Positions 1-8,402 of a DNA stretch of 35,936 bases are shown here, in pieces. Source of the stretch: Blattabacterium cuenoti (GTDB lineage Bacteria > Bacteroidota > Bacteroidia > Flavobacteriales > Blattabacteriaceae). A model generated the notes under the pieces. The model saw nothing but the letters and a program-made list of their open reading frames with translations, was not told the origin of the DNA and did no database searches. The translations under genes were made by a program, and so were the position numbers. Each line of letters starts with the position of its first letter. Position 1 is the stretch's first letter. The stretch is from NCBI RefSeq assembly GCF_014252095.1, contig NZ_CP059210.1, forward strand, positions 188,333 to 224,268, written 5' to 3'.

Positions 1-90
1 AGAAGACAAAAAGGACTTATCAACAAAATTAGTGCAACAATCATTTTACAATCTTATCTTACAAAAAAAGAAAAAAAAATTAATCTATGA
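1..90 (+). CDS. ruvX: RuvX/YqgF, putative Holliday junction resolvase (3' end only)
   Basis: Frame 1 is open from the first base and codes for about 29 residues ending in a TGA at 88-90. The tail contains KGLINKISATIILQSYL, which resembles the conserved C-terminus of YqgF/RuvX proteins, the RNase H-fold nucleases proposed as Holliday junction resolvases or pre-16S rRNA processing factors. The stop overlaps the def start in an ATGA arrangement, so the two are probably translationally coupled. A yqgF gene just before def is, as far as I recall, also found in flavobacteria. Only the C-terminus is visible, so catalytic residues cannot be checked. Confidence 0.7.
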   Translation, partial: RRQKGLINKISATIILQSYLTKKEKKINL

Positions 91-629
91 TATTACCTAT
101 AGTCGTTTATGGAAATCCTATTCTAAGAAAAAAATGCATAGATATAGATATTTACTCTTGTAGAAAAAAAATACAGGAATTAGTCAAAAATATGTTCGAC
201 ACGATACACAAAGTGAAAGGAATTGGATTGGCGGCTCCTCAAATAGGAAAGAATATACGAATTTTTATAGTAGAAACTTCCTGTTTATTAGAAAATGGAA
301 AGGATATAGAGAATTATAAAGAAGTTTTTATTAACGCTAGAATATTAAAAATCCATGGAAAAGAATATGAATTTAATGAAGGCTGTCTTAGTATTCCTGG
401 GATCATGGGATATGTCAAAAGAAAGTCTCACGTATCAATAGAATACTATGACCATAATTGGAAAAAAAAGAAAGAAACTCTAAAAGGAATATGTGCTCGA
501 GTGGTTCAACATGAGTATGATCATATGGAAGGAAAACTTTTTATAGATTATTTCTCTTCTAGTAAGAAAAAACTCATAGAAAAAAAACTAAAGACTCTTT
601 TGGGTAGAAATAAAAACCCTAAGAAGTGA
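87..629 (+). CDS. def: Peptide deformylase
   Basis: Removes the N-formyl group from nascent proteins at the ribosome exit; a metal hydrolase. All three family motifs are visible in the 180 residues: GIGLAAPQIG at 45-54, EGCLSIPG at 98-105 (Cys100 is the metal ligand) and QHEYDHMEG at 141-149 (His142 and His146 bind metal, Glu143 is catalytic). Length is close to normal. The start codon overlaps the ruvX stop (ATGA). The last 11 nt overlap the 3' end of rplT on the other strand, so the two genes converge tail to tail. Confidence 0.96.
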   Translation: MILPIVVYGNPILRKKCIDIDIYSCRKKIQELVKNMFDTIHKVKGIGLAAPQIGKNIRIFIVETSCLLENGKDIENYKEVFINARILKIHGKEYEFNEGCLSIPGIMGYVKRKSHVSIEYYDHNWKKKKETLKGICARVVQHEYDHMEGKLFIDYFSSSKKKLIEKKLKTLLGRNKNPKK

Positions 630-966
630 TATTTTCTACTATTTTTTTAAAAGTATCCGGATCATTCATAGAAAAATCGGAAAGAAATTTTCTGTTAAGT
701 TTAATGTTTTTATCAGATAGTTTTTTCATAAATACAGAATAAGACATTCCATATAAACGAGCTCCAGCGTTTATACGTTGAATCCAAAGAGATTTTAAAT
801 CTCTTTTCTTTTTTTTTCTTCCTGAAAAAGCATAACTAAAAGATTTCTCTACAGCGTTTTTAGCCACGGTATAAACCTTACTTCTTGCTCCATAAAATCC
901 TTTTGCATATTTAAGTATTTTTTTACGTTTTCGTCTAGAAGAAACCGCATTTGTAGATCTTGGCAT
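619..966 (-). CDS. rplT: 50S ribosomal protein L20
   Basis: Full-length L20 of 115 residues with the typical start MPRSTNAVSSRRKRKK, the RSKVYTVAKNAVEKS segment and WIQRINAGARLYGMSYS. L20 binds 23S rRNA early in 50S assembly. It is the last gene of thrS-infC-rpmI-rplT, an order widely conserved in bacteria. In other bacteria L20 represses this operon; no leader element for that was recognised here. It lies 12 nt after rpmI and overlaps the end of def by 11 nt. Confidence 0.97.
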   Translation of the reverse strand: MPRSTNAVSSRRKRKKILKYAKGFYGARSKVYTVAKNAVEKSFSYAFSGRKKKKRDLKSLWIQRINAGARLYGMSYSVFMKKLSDKNIKLNRKFLSDFSMNDPDTFKKIVENITS

Positions 967-978
967 AACTTTTCTAAG

Positions 979-1167
979 TTAGAATTGTTTTTTTATATTC
1001 TTTTTATCTGAACTTTTCAATAAAGAAAAATTAGAAAGATGACGTTTTCTTTTTTTCGATTTTTTAGTTAAAAGATGATTTTTAAATGCTTGTTTTCTTT
1101 TTATACTGCCATTAGCTGTTTTTTTAAATCTTTTTTTTGATCCTGATTTTGTTTTCAATTTAGGCAT
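979..1167 (-). CDS. rpmI: 50S ribosomal protein L35
   Basis: A small, very basic protein of 62 residues beginning [20 protein letters not shown], which is the L35 signature. It sits between infC (4 nt gap) and rplT (12 nt gap) as expected for this operon. L35 is a structural protein of the large subunit. The length is normal and nothing looks altered apart from the heavy lysine content shared by the whole genome. Confidence 0.96.
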   Translation of the reverse strand: MPKLKTKSGSKKRFKKTANGSIKRKQAFKNHLLTKKSKKRKRHLSNFSLLKSSDKKNIKKQF

Positions 1168-1171
1168 AATA

Positions 1172-1747
1172 CTAAAACTTCTTTGGAGCTAAGATCATAT
1201 ACATTCTTTTTCCTTCCATAACAGGCATTTTTTCCACTCTTCCATATTCTTCAATTTCTTCTGCAAATTTTAACAATTTTATTTTTCCTTGATCTTTATA
1301 CACTATGGAACGACCTTTAAAAAAAACAAAAACTTTTACTTTATCCCCACGCATTAAAAATTTTTCCGCACTCTTTATTTTTACTCTTCCATCATGATCC
1401 CCTATTTGTGGACCAAATCGAATTTCTTTAGTATTTACTTTAATTTGTTTTGCTTTAAATTGCTTCTTTTTTTTCTTCTGTTCATAAAGAAATTTTTTAT
1501 AATCCAGTATTTTGCATACTGGAGGATCCACTTTAGGATTAATTTCTACTAAATCTAATTCCTTATCTCTAGCAAATTGAAGAGCTTCCTGAATAGAATA
1601 AATTCCGTTTTCTACTATATTACCAACTAAGCGAACCTGATCAGAATAAATATGGGCATTAATGCGATGTCTCTCTTTTTTTTGTGGTAACGGACGATAT
1701 ATCCTCTTTTTTTTATGCCCTCTAGAAAATTTCTTTTTTATGATAAT
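1172..1747 (-). CDS. infC: Translation initiation factor IF-3 with a non-AUG start
   Basis: IF3 binds the 30S subunit, keeps it apart from 50S and checks start-codon pairing. The C-terminal domain begins around [13 protein letters not shown]. The N-terminal domain ([22 protein letters not shown], then [17 protein letters not shown]) lies upstream in the same open frame, so the gene cannot begin at the internal GTG (1529-1531), which would leave only 119 residues. Between that GTG and the thrS stop there is no in-frame ATG, GTG, TTG or CTG. The possible starts are ATT (1754-1756 or 1745-1747), ATC (1742-1744) or ATA (1739-1741). I chose ATT at 1745-1747, giving 191 residues, because E. coli infC is known to start with AUU. 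The exact codon is inference. Confidence 0.85.
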   Translation of the reverse strand: MIIKKKFSRGHKKKRIYRPLPQKKERHRINAHIYSDQVRLVGNIVENGIYSIQEALQFARDKELDLVEINPKVDPPVCKILDYKKFLYEQKKKKKQFKAKQIKVNTKEIRFGPQIGDHDGRVKIKSAEKFLMRGDKVKVFVFFKGRSIVYKDQGKIKLLKFAEEIEEYGRVEKMPVMEGKRMYMILAPKKF

Positions 1748-1756
1748 TTTATAAAT

Positions 1757-2983
1757 TTAATTAGTTTCTTTAAAAATAGCATCTATTCCATTGGAAATAG
1801 TAAATCTTCCTATATGACCCAATCCATGACGTCGTAATGAAATCATTTTATTTTCTTCTTCTTTTTCCCCCAAAATAATCATATAAGGAATTTTATTTTC
1901 TTCAGAATCCCTGATTTTCTTATCAATTTTCTCATTTCTTTCATCAAGAAAGACACGAATCTTATGATTTAACATCAAATTTAAAATTTTTTTTGCATAA
2001 ATTATATATTTATCACTTATAGGAAGAATAACGGCTTGATTAGGAACCAACCAAAAGGGAAGATTTCCTTTTGTGTGTTCTATAAGAATAGCGATCAAAC
2101 GTTCCAAAGAACCAAAAGGGGCACGGTGGATCATAACTGGACGATGTCTTTCGTTATTTTTTCCCTTATAATATAAATCGAATCTTTCAGGCAAATTATA
2201 ATCTATTTGAATAGTTCCTAGTTGCCAGTTTCTTTTTAAAGAATCTTTGATAAGAAAATCTAATTTAGGACCATAAAAAGCGGCTTCTCCATAATGAAGA
2301 GATGCATCTATTTTTTCTTCTTTAACAGCTTGTAGTATAGCCTCTTCAGCCATTTTCCAATTTTCATCAGATCCAATATAATTATGAATTTTTTTTGGAT
2401 CTCTCAATGAAACTCTAATCGTATATTCCAAAAAACCTAAACGACGAAATACGTAGAAAACTAAATTTATGACTTTTTTAAATTCTTCCAATAGCTGATC
2501 ATACGTACAAAAAATATGAGCGTCATCTTGTGTAAAACATCTCACTCTTGTTAGACCATGAAGTTCTCCACTTTGTTCATACCTATAAACAGTTCCAAAT
2601 TCTGCAAAACGTTTAGGAAGATCACGATAAGACCATTCTTGAGAACGATAAACTTCACAATGATGAGGACAATTCATTGGTTTTAATAGGAATTCTTCTT
2701 CTGAATGAGGAGTTTGAATCGATTTAAAACTGTCTTTCCCATATTTGTCCCAATGTCCACTTCTCACATATAATTTTTTATGTCCAATATGTGGAGTCAT
2801 AATCATCTCATATCCTGATTTTTTCTGAATATCTGTCAAAAATTCTTCTAAATTTCTTCTAAAAATTGTTCCTCTAGGTAACCATAATGGCAAACCCGTT
2901 CCAACTCTATCAGAAAATATAAAAAACTTTAGTTTTTTTCCTATTTTTCTGTGATCCAGATTAGAAACTGAATATTTATTCAT
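1757..2983 (-). CDS. thrS: Threonyl-tRNA synthetase lacking the TGS and editing domains
   Basis: Class II synthetase charging tRNA-Thr. The 408 residues (numbered below from the upstream TTG at 2995, four codons before the ATG) begin at the catalytic core with DHRKIGKKLKFF. They carry the zinc ligands Cys109 (PMNCPHH), His160 (QDDAHIFC) and His290 (MIHRAPFGSLER), and end in the C-terminal anticodon-binding domain. Typical bacterial ThrRS has about 640 residues, with an N-terminal TGS domain and a Ser-tRNA editing domain; both are absent here. An in-frame TAG at 3005-3007 shows that the frame does not extend upstream. ATG at 2981-2983 is preferred over the TTG. The stop is followed in the same frame by infC. 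Confidence 0.93.
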   Translation of the reverse strand: MNKYSVSNLDHRKIGKKLKFFIFSDRVGTGLPLWLPRGTIFRRNLEEFLTDIQKKSGYEMIMTPHIGHKKLYVRSGHWDKYGKDSFKSIQTPHSEEEFLLKPMNCPHHCEVYRSQEWSYRDLPKRFAEFGTVYRYEQSGELHGLTRVRCFTQDDAHIFCTYDQLLEEFKKVINLVFYVFRRLGFLEYTIRVSLRDPKKIHNYIGSDENWKMAEEAILQAVKEEKIDASLHYGEAAFYGPKLDFLIKDSLKRNWQLGTIQIDYNLPERFDLYYKGKNNERHRPVMIHRAPFGSLERLIAILIEHTKGNLPFWLVPNQAVILPISDKYIIYAKKILNLMLNHKIRVFLDERNEKIDKKIRDSEENKIPYMIILGEKEEENKMISLRRHGLGHIGRFTISNGIDAIFKETN

Positions 2984-3040
2984 TATACAACTCAAATAAG
3001 TTAACTATAACTTTGTAAAAAAAAAAGTTACGAGTTTTTT

Positions 3041-3745
3041 TCATTTTATTGATAAATATAATGCAGCTGCCATTACACTACCAAGAATAGGTCCTAATAC
3101 AGGAATCAAAGCGTAATCCCAGTTATTCTTTTCTTTTCTACCAGAAAAGAAAGAAATTATAGAATATACAATTCTTGGACCTAAATCACGAGCAGGATTA
3201 ATAGCATATCCCGTGGTTCCCCCTAAAGATAATCCAATTCCTAATATAATTAAAGCTGATGGAAAAGCTCCAAAATATCCTAATCCTATAAGGTGGAAAG
3301 TAACAAACATAAAAATAAAAGTAGCTAATACTTCACTCAATAAATTAGAATATAAATTTTTTATAGCAGGACTGGTAGTGAATACAGATAATTTATCCTG
3401 TTCATTTTTAGTTTCTGAGAAATGATCTTTATATAAAATCCATACCAATAAAGATCCTAACATAGCTCCTATAAATTGAGAAAGTATATAAAAAGGAACA
3501 AGATTCCATTTAAACCTTCCAATCATAGCAAGACCTATTGTAACAGAAGGATTTAGATGACCACCACTATAAGGAGCTGAAACTAATATTCCCATAAAAA
3601 CAGCTAATGCCCATCCCATAGTAATAGTGAACCATCCACCATTTTCATGTCCTTTTGTTTTAGATAATAAAACATTAGCCACTACTCCATTTCCTAAAAA
3701 AACTAAAATCATAGTTCCTATAATCTCTCCAGATATTTTTGTCAT
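3041..3745 (-). CDS. glpF: Glycerol facilitator (aquaglyceroporin)
   Basis: Inner-membrane channel of the MIP family for glycerol and other small neutral solutes. The 234 residues form about six membrane segments. The two pore half-helix motifs are NPS at 65-67 (GGHLNPSVTIG, a variant of NPA) and NPARD at 183-187. The Asp after NPAR is typical of glycerol-conducting members rather than strict water channels. It is the last gene of glpD-glpK-glpF, 20 nt after glpK, which supports glycerol as the main substrate. The NPS variant is an oddity; NPA is the usual form. Confidence 0.93.
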   Translation of the reverse strand: MTKISGEIIGTMILVFLGNGVVANVLLSKTKGHENGGWFTITMGWALAVFMGILVSAPYSGGHLNPSVTIGLAMIGRFKWNLVPFYILSQFIGAMLGSLLVWILYKDHFSETKNEQDKLSVFTTSPAIKNLYSNLLSEVLATFIFMFVTFHLIGLGYFGAFPSALIILGIGLSLGGTTGYAINPARDLGPRIVYSIISFFSGRKEKNNWDYALIPVLGPILGSVMAAALYLSIK

Positions 3746-3765
3746 TATAATTAAATTAAATAACT

Positions 3766-5262
3766 TTATTTTCTAGACCAAGAACGTGTTGTTTTTATTG
3801 CTTTTTTCCAACCTTGAATTCGTTCCCAACGACTTGACATTCCTTTTGGTTCAAAAACCTGTTCTAATTGCCATTTATCTTGAATATCCTCCAAACTAGT
3901 CCAGTAATTAACAGATAATCCAGCTAAATAAGCAGCACCTGCTGCTGTAAGTTCAGATATTTTTGATTTCACTACTTTGACATTTAAAATATCAGATTGA
4001 AATTGCATCAATAATTTATTAACCGTTGCTCCTCCATCTACACGAAGTTCTTTTATAGAAATTCCAGAATCTGCTTCCATAGCTTTCAGAACATCCATAT
4101 TTTGAAAAGCAATACTTTCCAAAGCCGCACGTACAAAATGAGCAGAAGAAGTCCCCCTAGTAATTCCAACAATAGTTCCTCTAGCTTTTTGATCCCAGTA
4201 AGGAGCTCCCAAACCAGAAAATGCAGGAACCATATACATTCCTTCTGTATTATCTACTGAAGCGGCTAATTTTTCCGCTTCACTTGAAGATAAAAGTAAA
4301 CCTAAGCCATCTCTAAGCCATTGAACAACTGCTCCAGCAATAAATACACTTCCTTCTAAAGCATATTGAACCTTATCTTTAATTTTCCAAGCAATAGTAG
4401 TTATTAAATTATTTCGAGAGAAAACAGGATGTTCTCCAACATTCATTAACATAAAACAACCTGTTCCATAGGTGTTTTTAACCATTCCAATTTTAGTACA
4501 CATTTGACCAAATAGAGCGGCCTGTTGATCTCCAGAAATTCCAGATATAGGAATTTGATGGGATAAAACATGACCCGTTGTATAACCAAAAATTTCACTA
4601 GAAGACTTGACTTCTGGAAGCATTGTTTTTGGAATATCAAATAATTTGATTAAATCTTGATCCCAACTAAGGGTATGAATATTAAAAAGCATGGTTCTAG
4701 ATGCATTAGTGACATCCGTTACATGAATTTCTTTACCGGTTAAATTCCATATCAACCATGAATCTATAGTTCCAAAAGCTAATTTTCCAGAATTAGCTTT
4801 TTTCCTAGCTCCTGGAACATTTTCTAATATCCATTTAATTTTAGTAGCAGAAAAATAAGGATCTATAATAAGACCGGTTTTTTTTCGAATCATTTCAGTC
4901 AAACCTTCACATTTCATCTGATCACAATAACTAGATGTCCGTCGGTCTTGCCAAACTATTGCATTATAAATCGGCTCTCCCGTTTTTCTATCCCATACCA
5001 CGGTTGTTTCTCTTTGGTTAGTAATTCCTATTGAAATAATATTGCTTCCTTCTAAATTTGCTTTTAAAATAGCCTCTAAAGCTACTGAAGCTTGTGTAGA
5101 CCATATTTCTTCTGCATTATGTTCTACCCATCCAGGATAAGGATAAATTTGTGTAAATTCTCTTTGAGCTACGGATATAATATTTCCAACCCTATCAAAA
5201 ACAATAGCTCTAGAACTGGTAGTTCCTTGATCTAATGATAGCACATATTTTTTCATAAGCAT
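3766..5262 (-). CDS. glpK: Glycerol kinase
   Basis: Phosphorylates glycerol to sn-glycerol 3-phosphate with ATP in the cytoplasm, trapping what GlpF lets in. The 498 residues match the family length. The N-terminal phosphate-binding stretch [14 protein letters not shown], the [13 protein letters not shown] segment and the glycerol-binding WQDRR are visible, as is the C-terminal [18 protein letters not shown]. The first codons read [13 protein letters not shown], so the start may be the second Met (5256). It lies 29 nt after glpD and 20 nt before glpF, in one operon. No sign of decay. Confidence 0.97.
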   Translation of the reverse strand: MLMKKYVLSLDQGTTSSRAIVFDRVGNIISVAQREFTQIYPYPGWVEHNAEEIWSTQASVALEAILKANLEGSNIISIGITNQRETTVVWDRKTGEPIYNAIVWQDRRTSSYCDQMKCEGLTEMIRKKTGLIIDPYFSATKIKWILENVPGARKKANSGKLAFGTIDSWLIWNLTGKEIHVTDVTNASRTMLFNIHTLSWDQDLIKLFDIPKTMLPEVKSSSEIFGYTTGHVLSHQIPISGISGDQQAALFGQMCTKIGMVKNTYGTGCFMLMNVGEHPVFSRNNLITTIAWKIKDKVQYALEGSVFIAGAVVQWLRDGLGLLLSSSEAEKLAASVDNTEGMYMVPAFSGLGAPYWDQKARGTIVGITRGTSSAHFVRAALESIAFQNMDVLKAMEADSGISIKELRVDGGATVNKLLMQFQSDILNVKVVKSKISELTAAGAAYLAGLSVNYWTSLEDIQDKWQLEQVFEPKGMSSRWERIQGWKKAIKTTRSWSRK

Positions 5263-5291
5263 ATGATGATGGTATTAAACTTCTCTTTGAA

Positions 5292-6887
5292 TTAAACTGG
5301 ATAATAATATTGCATAGCTAACTCTTTGAAAGCAGCTACCTGTGATTTTTCCCATGTTTTATCTCGAGGAAGTTCTTTAGCCATTAATGCTGCTACTCTT
5401 GGTGCTATATCTATCGCTTTTTGAGCATTTAAAAATAATAAACGAAACCTTCTTGCTAAAACATCTTCAATTGTTCTAGCCATTTCATGACGGACCATCC
5501 AAACAACTTCTGCTTTAGTACAAAAATAAGAAGGACCTTGAGATATTAATGGCTCTCCCCATAGAGGATTTTCCTCAATTAATTTTTGAATGTAAAATTC
5601 ATCCTCCCCATATTTTTTCCAATAAGAATTATAATTCTTAGATGAAGAAATAGCTCCATAAATTTTCAGATTTTTTGTTATAGAAGGAACTTTATTTAAT
5701 TTTCCTATCTCAATGGCTTTATTGACAGTTTCTTCTGCCATTTTTCTATATGTAGTCCATTTTCCACCTATGATAGTTACTAGTCCAGAAGGACTAATCA
5801 TCAGTTTATGAGATCTAGATATGTCTTTAGTGGGAGTAGAAGAAGAAAAACGACGAGGAAAAAAAAGAGGACGTAAACCTGAAAAAGCACTTAAAATATC
5901 CTTTTTTTTTGGTGTATTTACAAAATATTGTTTAAAAGTCTGTAGAATAAAATCTATTTCTTCTTCTAAAGGTTTAGGATCAAGATCACTTTTATCCAAA
6001 AAAGTATCTGTAGTTCCTATCAAAACATGATCATACCATGGAATACTAAAAAGAACTCTACCATCCGTAGTTTTTGGAATGACTATAGCATTTGAACTGC
6101 TAAAGAAGGATTTTTTTAAAACAATATGCGTCCCTTGACTAGGTTTTATTAAAATAGGCCATGTGGATTCATCCATTTTAGAAATAGAATCTGAAAAAAC
6201 CCCTGTGGCATTAATAACTGTTTTTGAATAAATAGAATATTTTTTTTTAGTTTCAAGATCATAAGCGATCACTCCAGATATTTTTCCTATCTTTTTAATA
6301 AGATTTTTTACTTGAAAATAATTCAACACGACTCCTCCTTGCTGAACACAAGTTTTGGCTAAATTAATAGCTAAACGTGCGTCATCAAACTGTCCATCAT
6401 AATATAAAATACCCCCTTTCAAACTATGCGGTCGAATTTCAGGAAATATTTTCAGTATTTCATTTCTAGATAAAAATTGAGATTTTCCAAAACTAAGAGA
6501 ACCAGCTAACCATTCATAAAATTTCAAACCAGCCCAATAAAAAAAACCCATCCTCCAACTAAAAATAGGAATAACAAATCTTTGTTTTTTTACCAAGTGA
6601 GGAGCATTTTTCAACAAATGTCCTCTTTCCTGTAAAGCTTCATAAACTAATTTTATATTTCCTTGAGCCAAATATCTTATTCCTCCATGAACTAATTTAG
6701 TACTACGACTAGAAGTTCCTTTAGAAAAATCAGATTGTTCTAAAAGAAGAGTTTTATATCCTCTAGAAGCTGAATCCAAAGCGATTCCCAATCCTGTAGC
6801 CCCCCCTCCAATCACCATAACATCCCAAATATTTATATTTTCTAAAATTCCTAAAAATCTTTCTCTATTTAAAAAACCTTTCATCAT
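5292..6887 (-). CDS. glpD: FAD-dependent glycerol-3-phosphate dehydrogenase
   Basis: Oxidises sn-glycerol 3-phosphate to dihydroxyacetone phosphate and passes electrons to quinone at the inner membrane. The FAD-binding GGGATGLG lies near residues 27-34, followed by LLEQSDFSKGTSSRSTKLVHGGIRYLAQ, a hallmark of the GlpD family. The 531 residues include the C-terminal alpha-helical domain. It is the first gene of the operon. The coding region begins with two consecutive ATGs, so the start is uncertain by one codon. With GlpK and GlpF it makes a complete route from glycerol into lower glycolysis or gluconeogenesis plus respiratory electrons. Confidence 0.96.
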   Translation of the reverse strand: MMKGFLNRERFLGILENINIWDVMVIGGGATGLGIALDSASRGYKTLLLEQSDFSKGTSSRSTKLVHGGIRYLAQGNIKLVYEALQERGHLLKNAPHLVKKQRFVIPIFSWRMGFFYWAGLKFYEWLAGSLSFGKSQFLSRNEILKIFPEIRPHSLKGGILYYDGQFDDARLAINLAKTCVQQGGVVLNYFQVKNLIKKIGKISGVIAYDLETKKKYSIYSKTVINATGVFSDSISKMDESTWPILIKPSQGTHIVLKKSFFSSSNAIVIPKTTDGRVLFSIPWYDHVLIGTTDTFLDKSDLDPKPLEEEIDFILQTFKQYFVNTPKKKDILSAFSGLRPLFFPRRFSSSTPTKDISRSHKLMISPSGLVTIIGGKWTTYRKMAEETVNKAIEIGKLNKVPSITKNLKIYGAISSSKNYNSYWKKYGEDEFYIQKLIEENPLWGEPLISQGPSYFCTKAEVVWMVRHEMARTIEDVLARRFRLLFLNAQKAIDIAPRVAALMAKELPRDKTWEKSQVAAFKELAMQYYYPV

Positions 6888-6923
6888 AGTTTACTCATTC
6901 ATAAACATATACATATAATTCCA

Positions 6924-6955
6924 TCAAGAACTGTATATCCACATTGGGGTCTTGA
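6924..6955 (-). other. Possible structured leader of the glpDKF operon
   Basis: Arms TCAAGA (6924-6929) and TCTTGA (6950-6955) are inverted repeats separated by 20 nt. The spacer is locally richer in G and C than the surroundings and holds a smaller CCAATGTGG inverted element. It lies between the putative promoter and the glpD start, so it would be in the 5' UTR. The 6-bp stem is weak and no known riboswitch class was recognised. Confidence 0.25.
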
Positions 6956-6978
6956 AAAAACTATTCATATCAAACGAA

Positions 6979-6986
6979 CAAAATTA
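6979..6986 (-). promoter_or_regulatory. Putative -7 box for glpDKF
   Basis: The minus strand reads TAATTTTG, which matches the Bacteroidetes sigma-A consensus TAnnTTTG. No good TTG box is present at the usual spacing upstream. Transcription from here would leave a 5' UTR of about 85 nt before glpD, longer than for other genes in this window. Confidence 0.35.
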
Positions 6987-7032
6987 AAAATATTTTCAAT
7001 AAAAGAAAATTTTTATTAAAATTAATCCAAGA

Positions 7033-8385
7033 TTATATACTATTTTCTTTATTCATCATTTTAGATATAAAATTTTTTATCATTTGGGATCCTGAATTAG
7101 GATGAATAGTTTTCATCATTTTACTTATGCTATAAAATTGTTTTAAAAAAAGGTCAATTTCTCTTAAGGAAACTCCAGAACCTTTCGAAATTCGTTTTTT
7201 TCTTCTCACATCATCAAGTATTTTTGGATGATTTCTTTCATATGGAGTCATAGATAGAATTATAGATTCTATTTCTTTGAAAGAATCTTTTTTTTCGTTT
7301 TTATGTTCAAAAAATTTATCCATGCCAGGAATCATGGACATAAGATTCTTCATACTTCCTATTTTTTTCACTTGTTGAAGTTGCTTCAAAAGATCCTCAA
7401 AATTAAAACGATTTTTTGAAATTTTTTTATAAATCTTTTGAGTTTCTTCCTCATTAAATTGTTCTTGAACTTTTTCTACTAAAGAAACAATATCTCCCAT
7501 TCCTAAAATCCTATTAGCTATTCTTTCTGGATAAAAAATTTCTATATCTTCTATTTTTTCTCCATTGCTAATAAATTTTATAGGCTTTCCAATGACACTA
7601 GACATAGTAATAGCTGCTCCTCCTCTACTATCCCCATCTAATTTAGTCATTACGATCCCATCAAAATTTAGAATACGAGAAAAAATTTGAGCCGTATTTA
7701 TAGCGTCTTGTCCAGTCATGGAATCCACCACGAATAAAGTTTCATCTGGGTGAAAATACTGATAAATTTTTTGAATTTCATCCATCATCTTTTTATCAAT
7801 AGCTAATCGACCTGCAGTATCAATAATAACTACATTATACTTTTTTTTAGAGGCATAAATAAGAGATTTCTCAATAATCTCGATGACATTTTTATTTTCT
7901 TTTAAAAAGAAAACAGGAAGATGAACTTGATCTGCAATAATTTTCAGTTGATCTATAGCTGCAGGACGATAAGTATCTGCAGCTACTAATAAAGGATTTT
8001 TATTTTTTTTTCTACACAAAAAAAAAGCGAGCTTAGAAGAAAAAGAAGTCTTTCCACTTCCTTGTAACCCACAAATTAAAATAATGGAAGGATTATTAGA
8101 AATATTTATTTTTCTATTCTTTTTTCCCATGAGGGTGACTAACTCATCATATACTAGTTTGATAATTAAATGTTTTGGATTTAAAGAAGTTAATACTTTT
8201 TTACCTAAAGATTTTTCTTTAACTTTTTGAACAAAAATTTTAGCAATCTTGTAATTAACATCAGCATCAATAAGAGCTCTATGAATTTCTTTCATAGTCT
8301 CTGCAATATTTATTTCAGTTATTTTGCTATTTCCCTTTAAAATATGAAAAGCTTTATTCAATTTTTTTTGTAAATGTTCAAACAT
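7033..8385 (-). CDS. ffh: Signal recognition particle GTPase Ffh (SRP54)
   Basis: Targets membrane and secreted proteins to the Sec machinery together with 4.5S RNA and FtsY. The 450 residues hold an N-terminal helical bundle, then the GTPase with P-loop GLQGSGKTS at 106-114, DTYRPAA near 137, DTAGR near 189 and TKLDGD at 247-252. The C-terminal M domain (about 300-450) has the RRKKRISKGSG RNA-binding stretch. It is full length and lies 17 nt after argS, last in ilvE-argS-ffh. The 4.5S RNA gene was not seen in this window. Confidence 0.97.
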   Translation of the reverse strand: MFEHLQKKLNKAFHILKGNSKITEINIAETMKEIHRALIDADVNYKIAKIFVQKVKEKSLGKKVLTSLNPKHLIIKLVYDELVTLMGKKNRKINISNNPSIILICGLQGSGKTSFSSKLAFFLCRKKNKNPLLVAADTYRPAAIDQLKIIADQVHLPVFFLKENKNVIEIIEKSLIYASKKKYNVVIIDTAGRLAIDKKMMDEIQKIYQYFHPDETLFVVDSMTGQDAINTAQIFSRILNFDGIVMTKLDGDSRGGAAITMSSVIGKPIKFISNGEKIEDIEIFYPERIANRILGMGDIVSLVEKVQEQFNEEETQKIYKKISKNRFNFEDLLKQLQQVKKIGSMKNLMSMIPGMDKFFEHKNEKKDSFKEIESIILSMTPYERNHPKILDDVRRKKRISKGSGVSLREIDLFLKQFYSISKMMKTIHPNSGSQMIKNFISKMMNKENSI

Positions 8386-8402
8386 AAACGTTTATTTTTT
8401 TT

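Noticed and set aside
1172..1531. A short 119-residue IF3 starting at GTG
   Set aside because: It would remove the whole N-terminal domain, which is present and well conserved in the same open frame upstream.
4446..4640. Second ORF within glpK in another frame
   Set aside because: Overlaps the conserved glycerol kinase core; a frame shadow, not a frameshift fragment.
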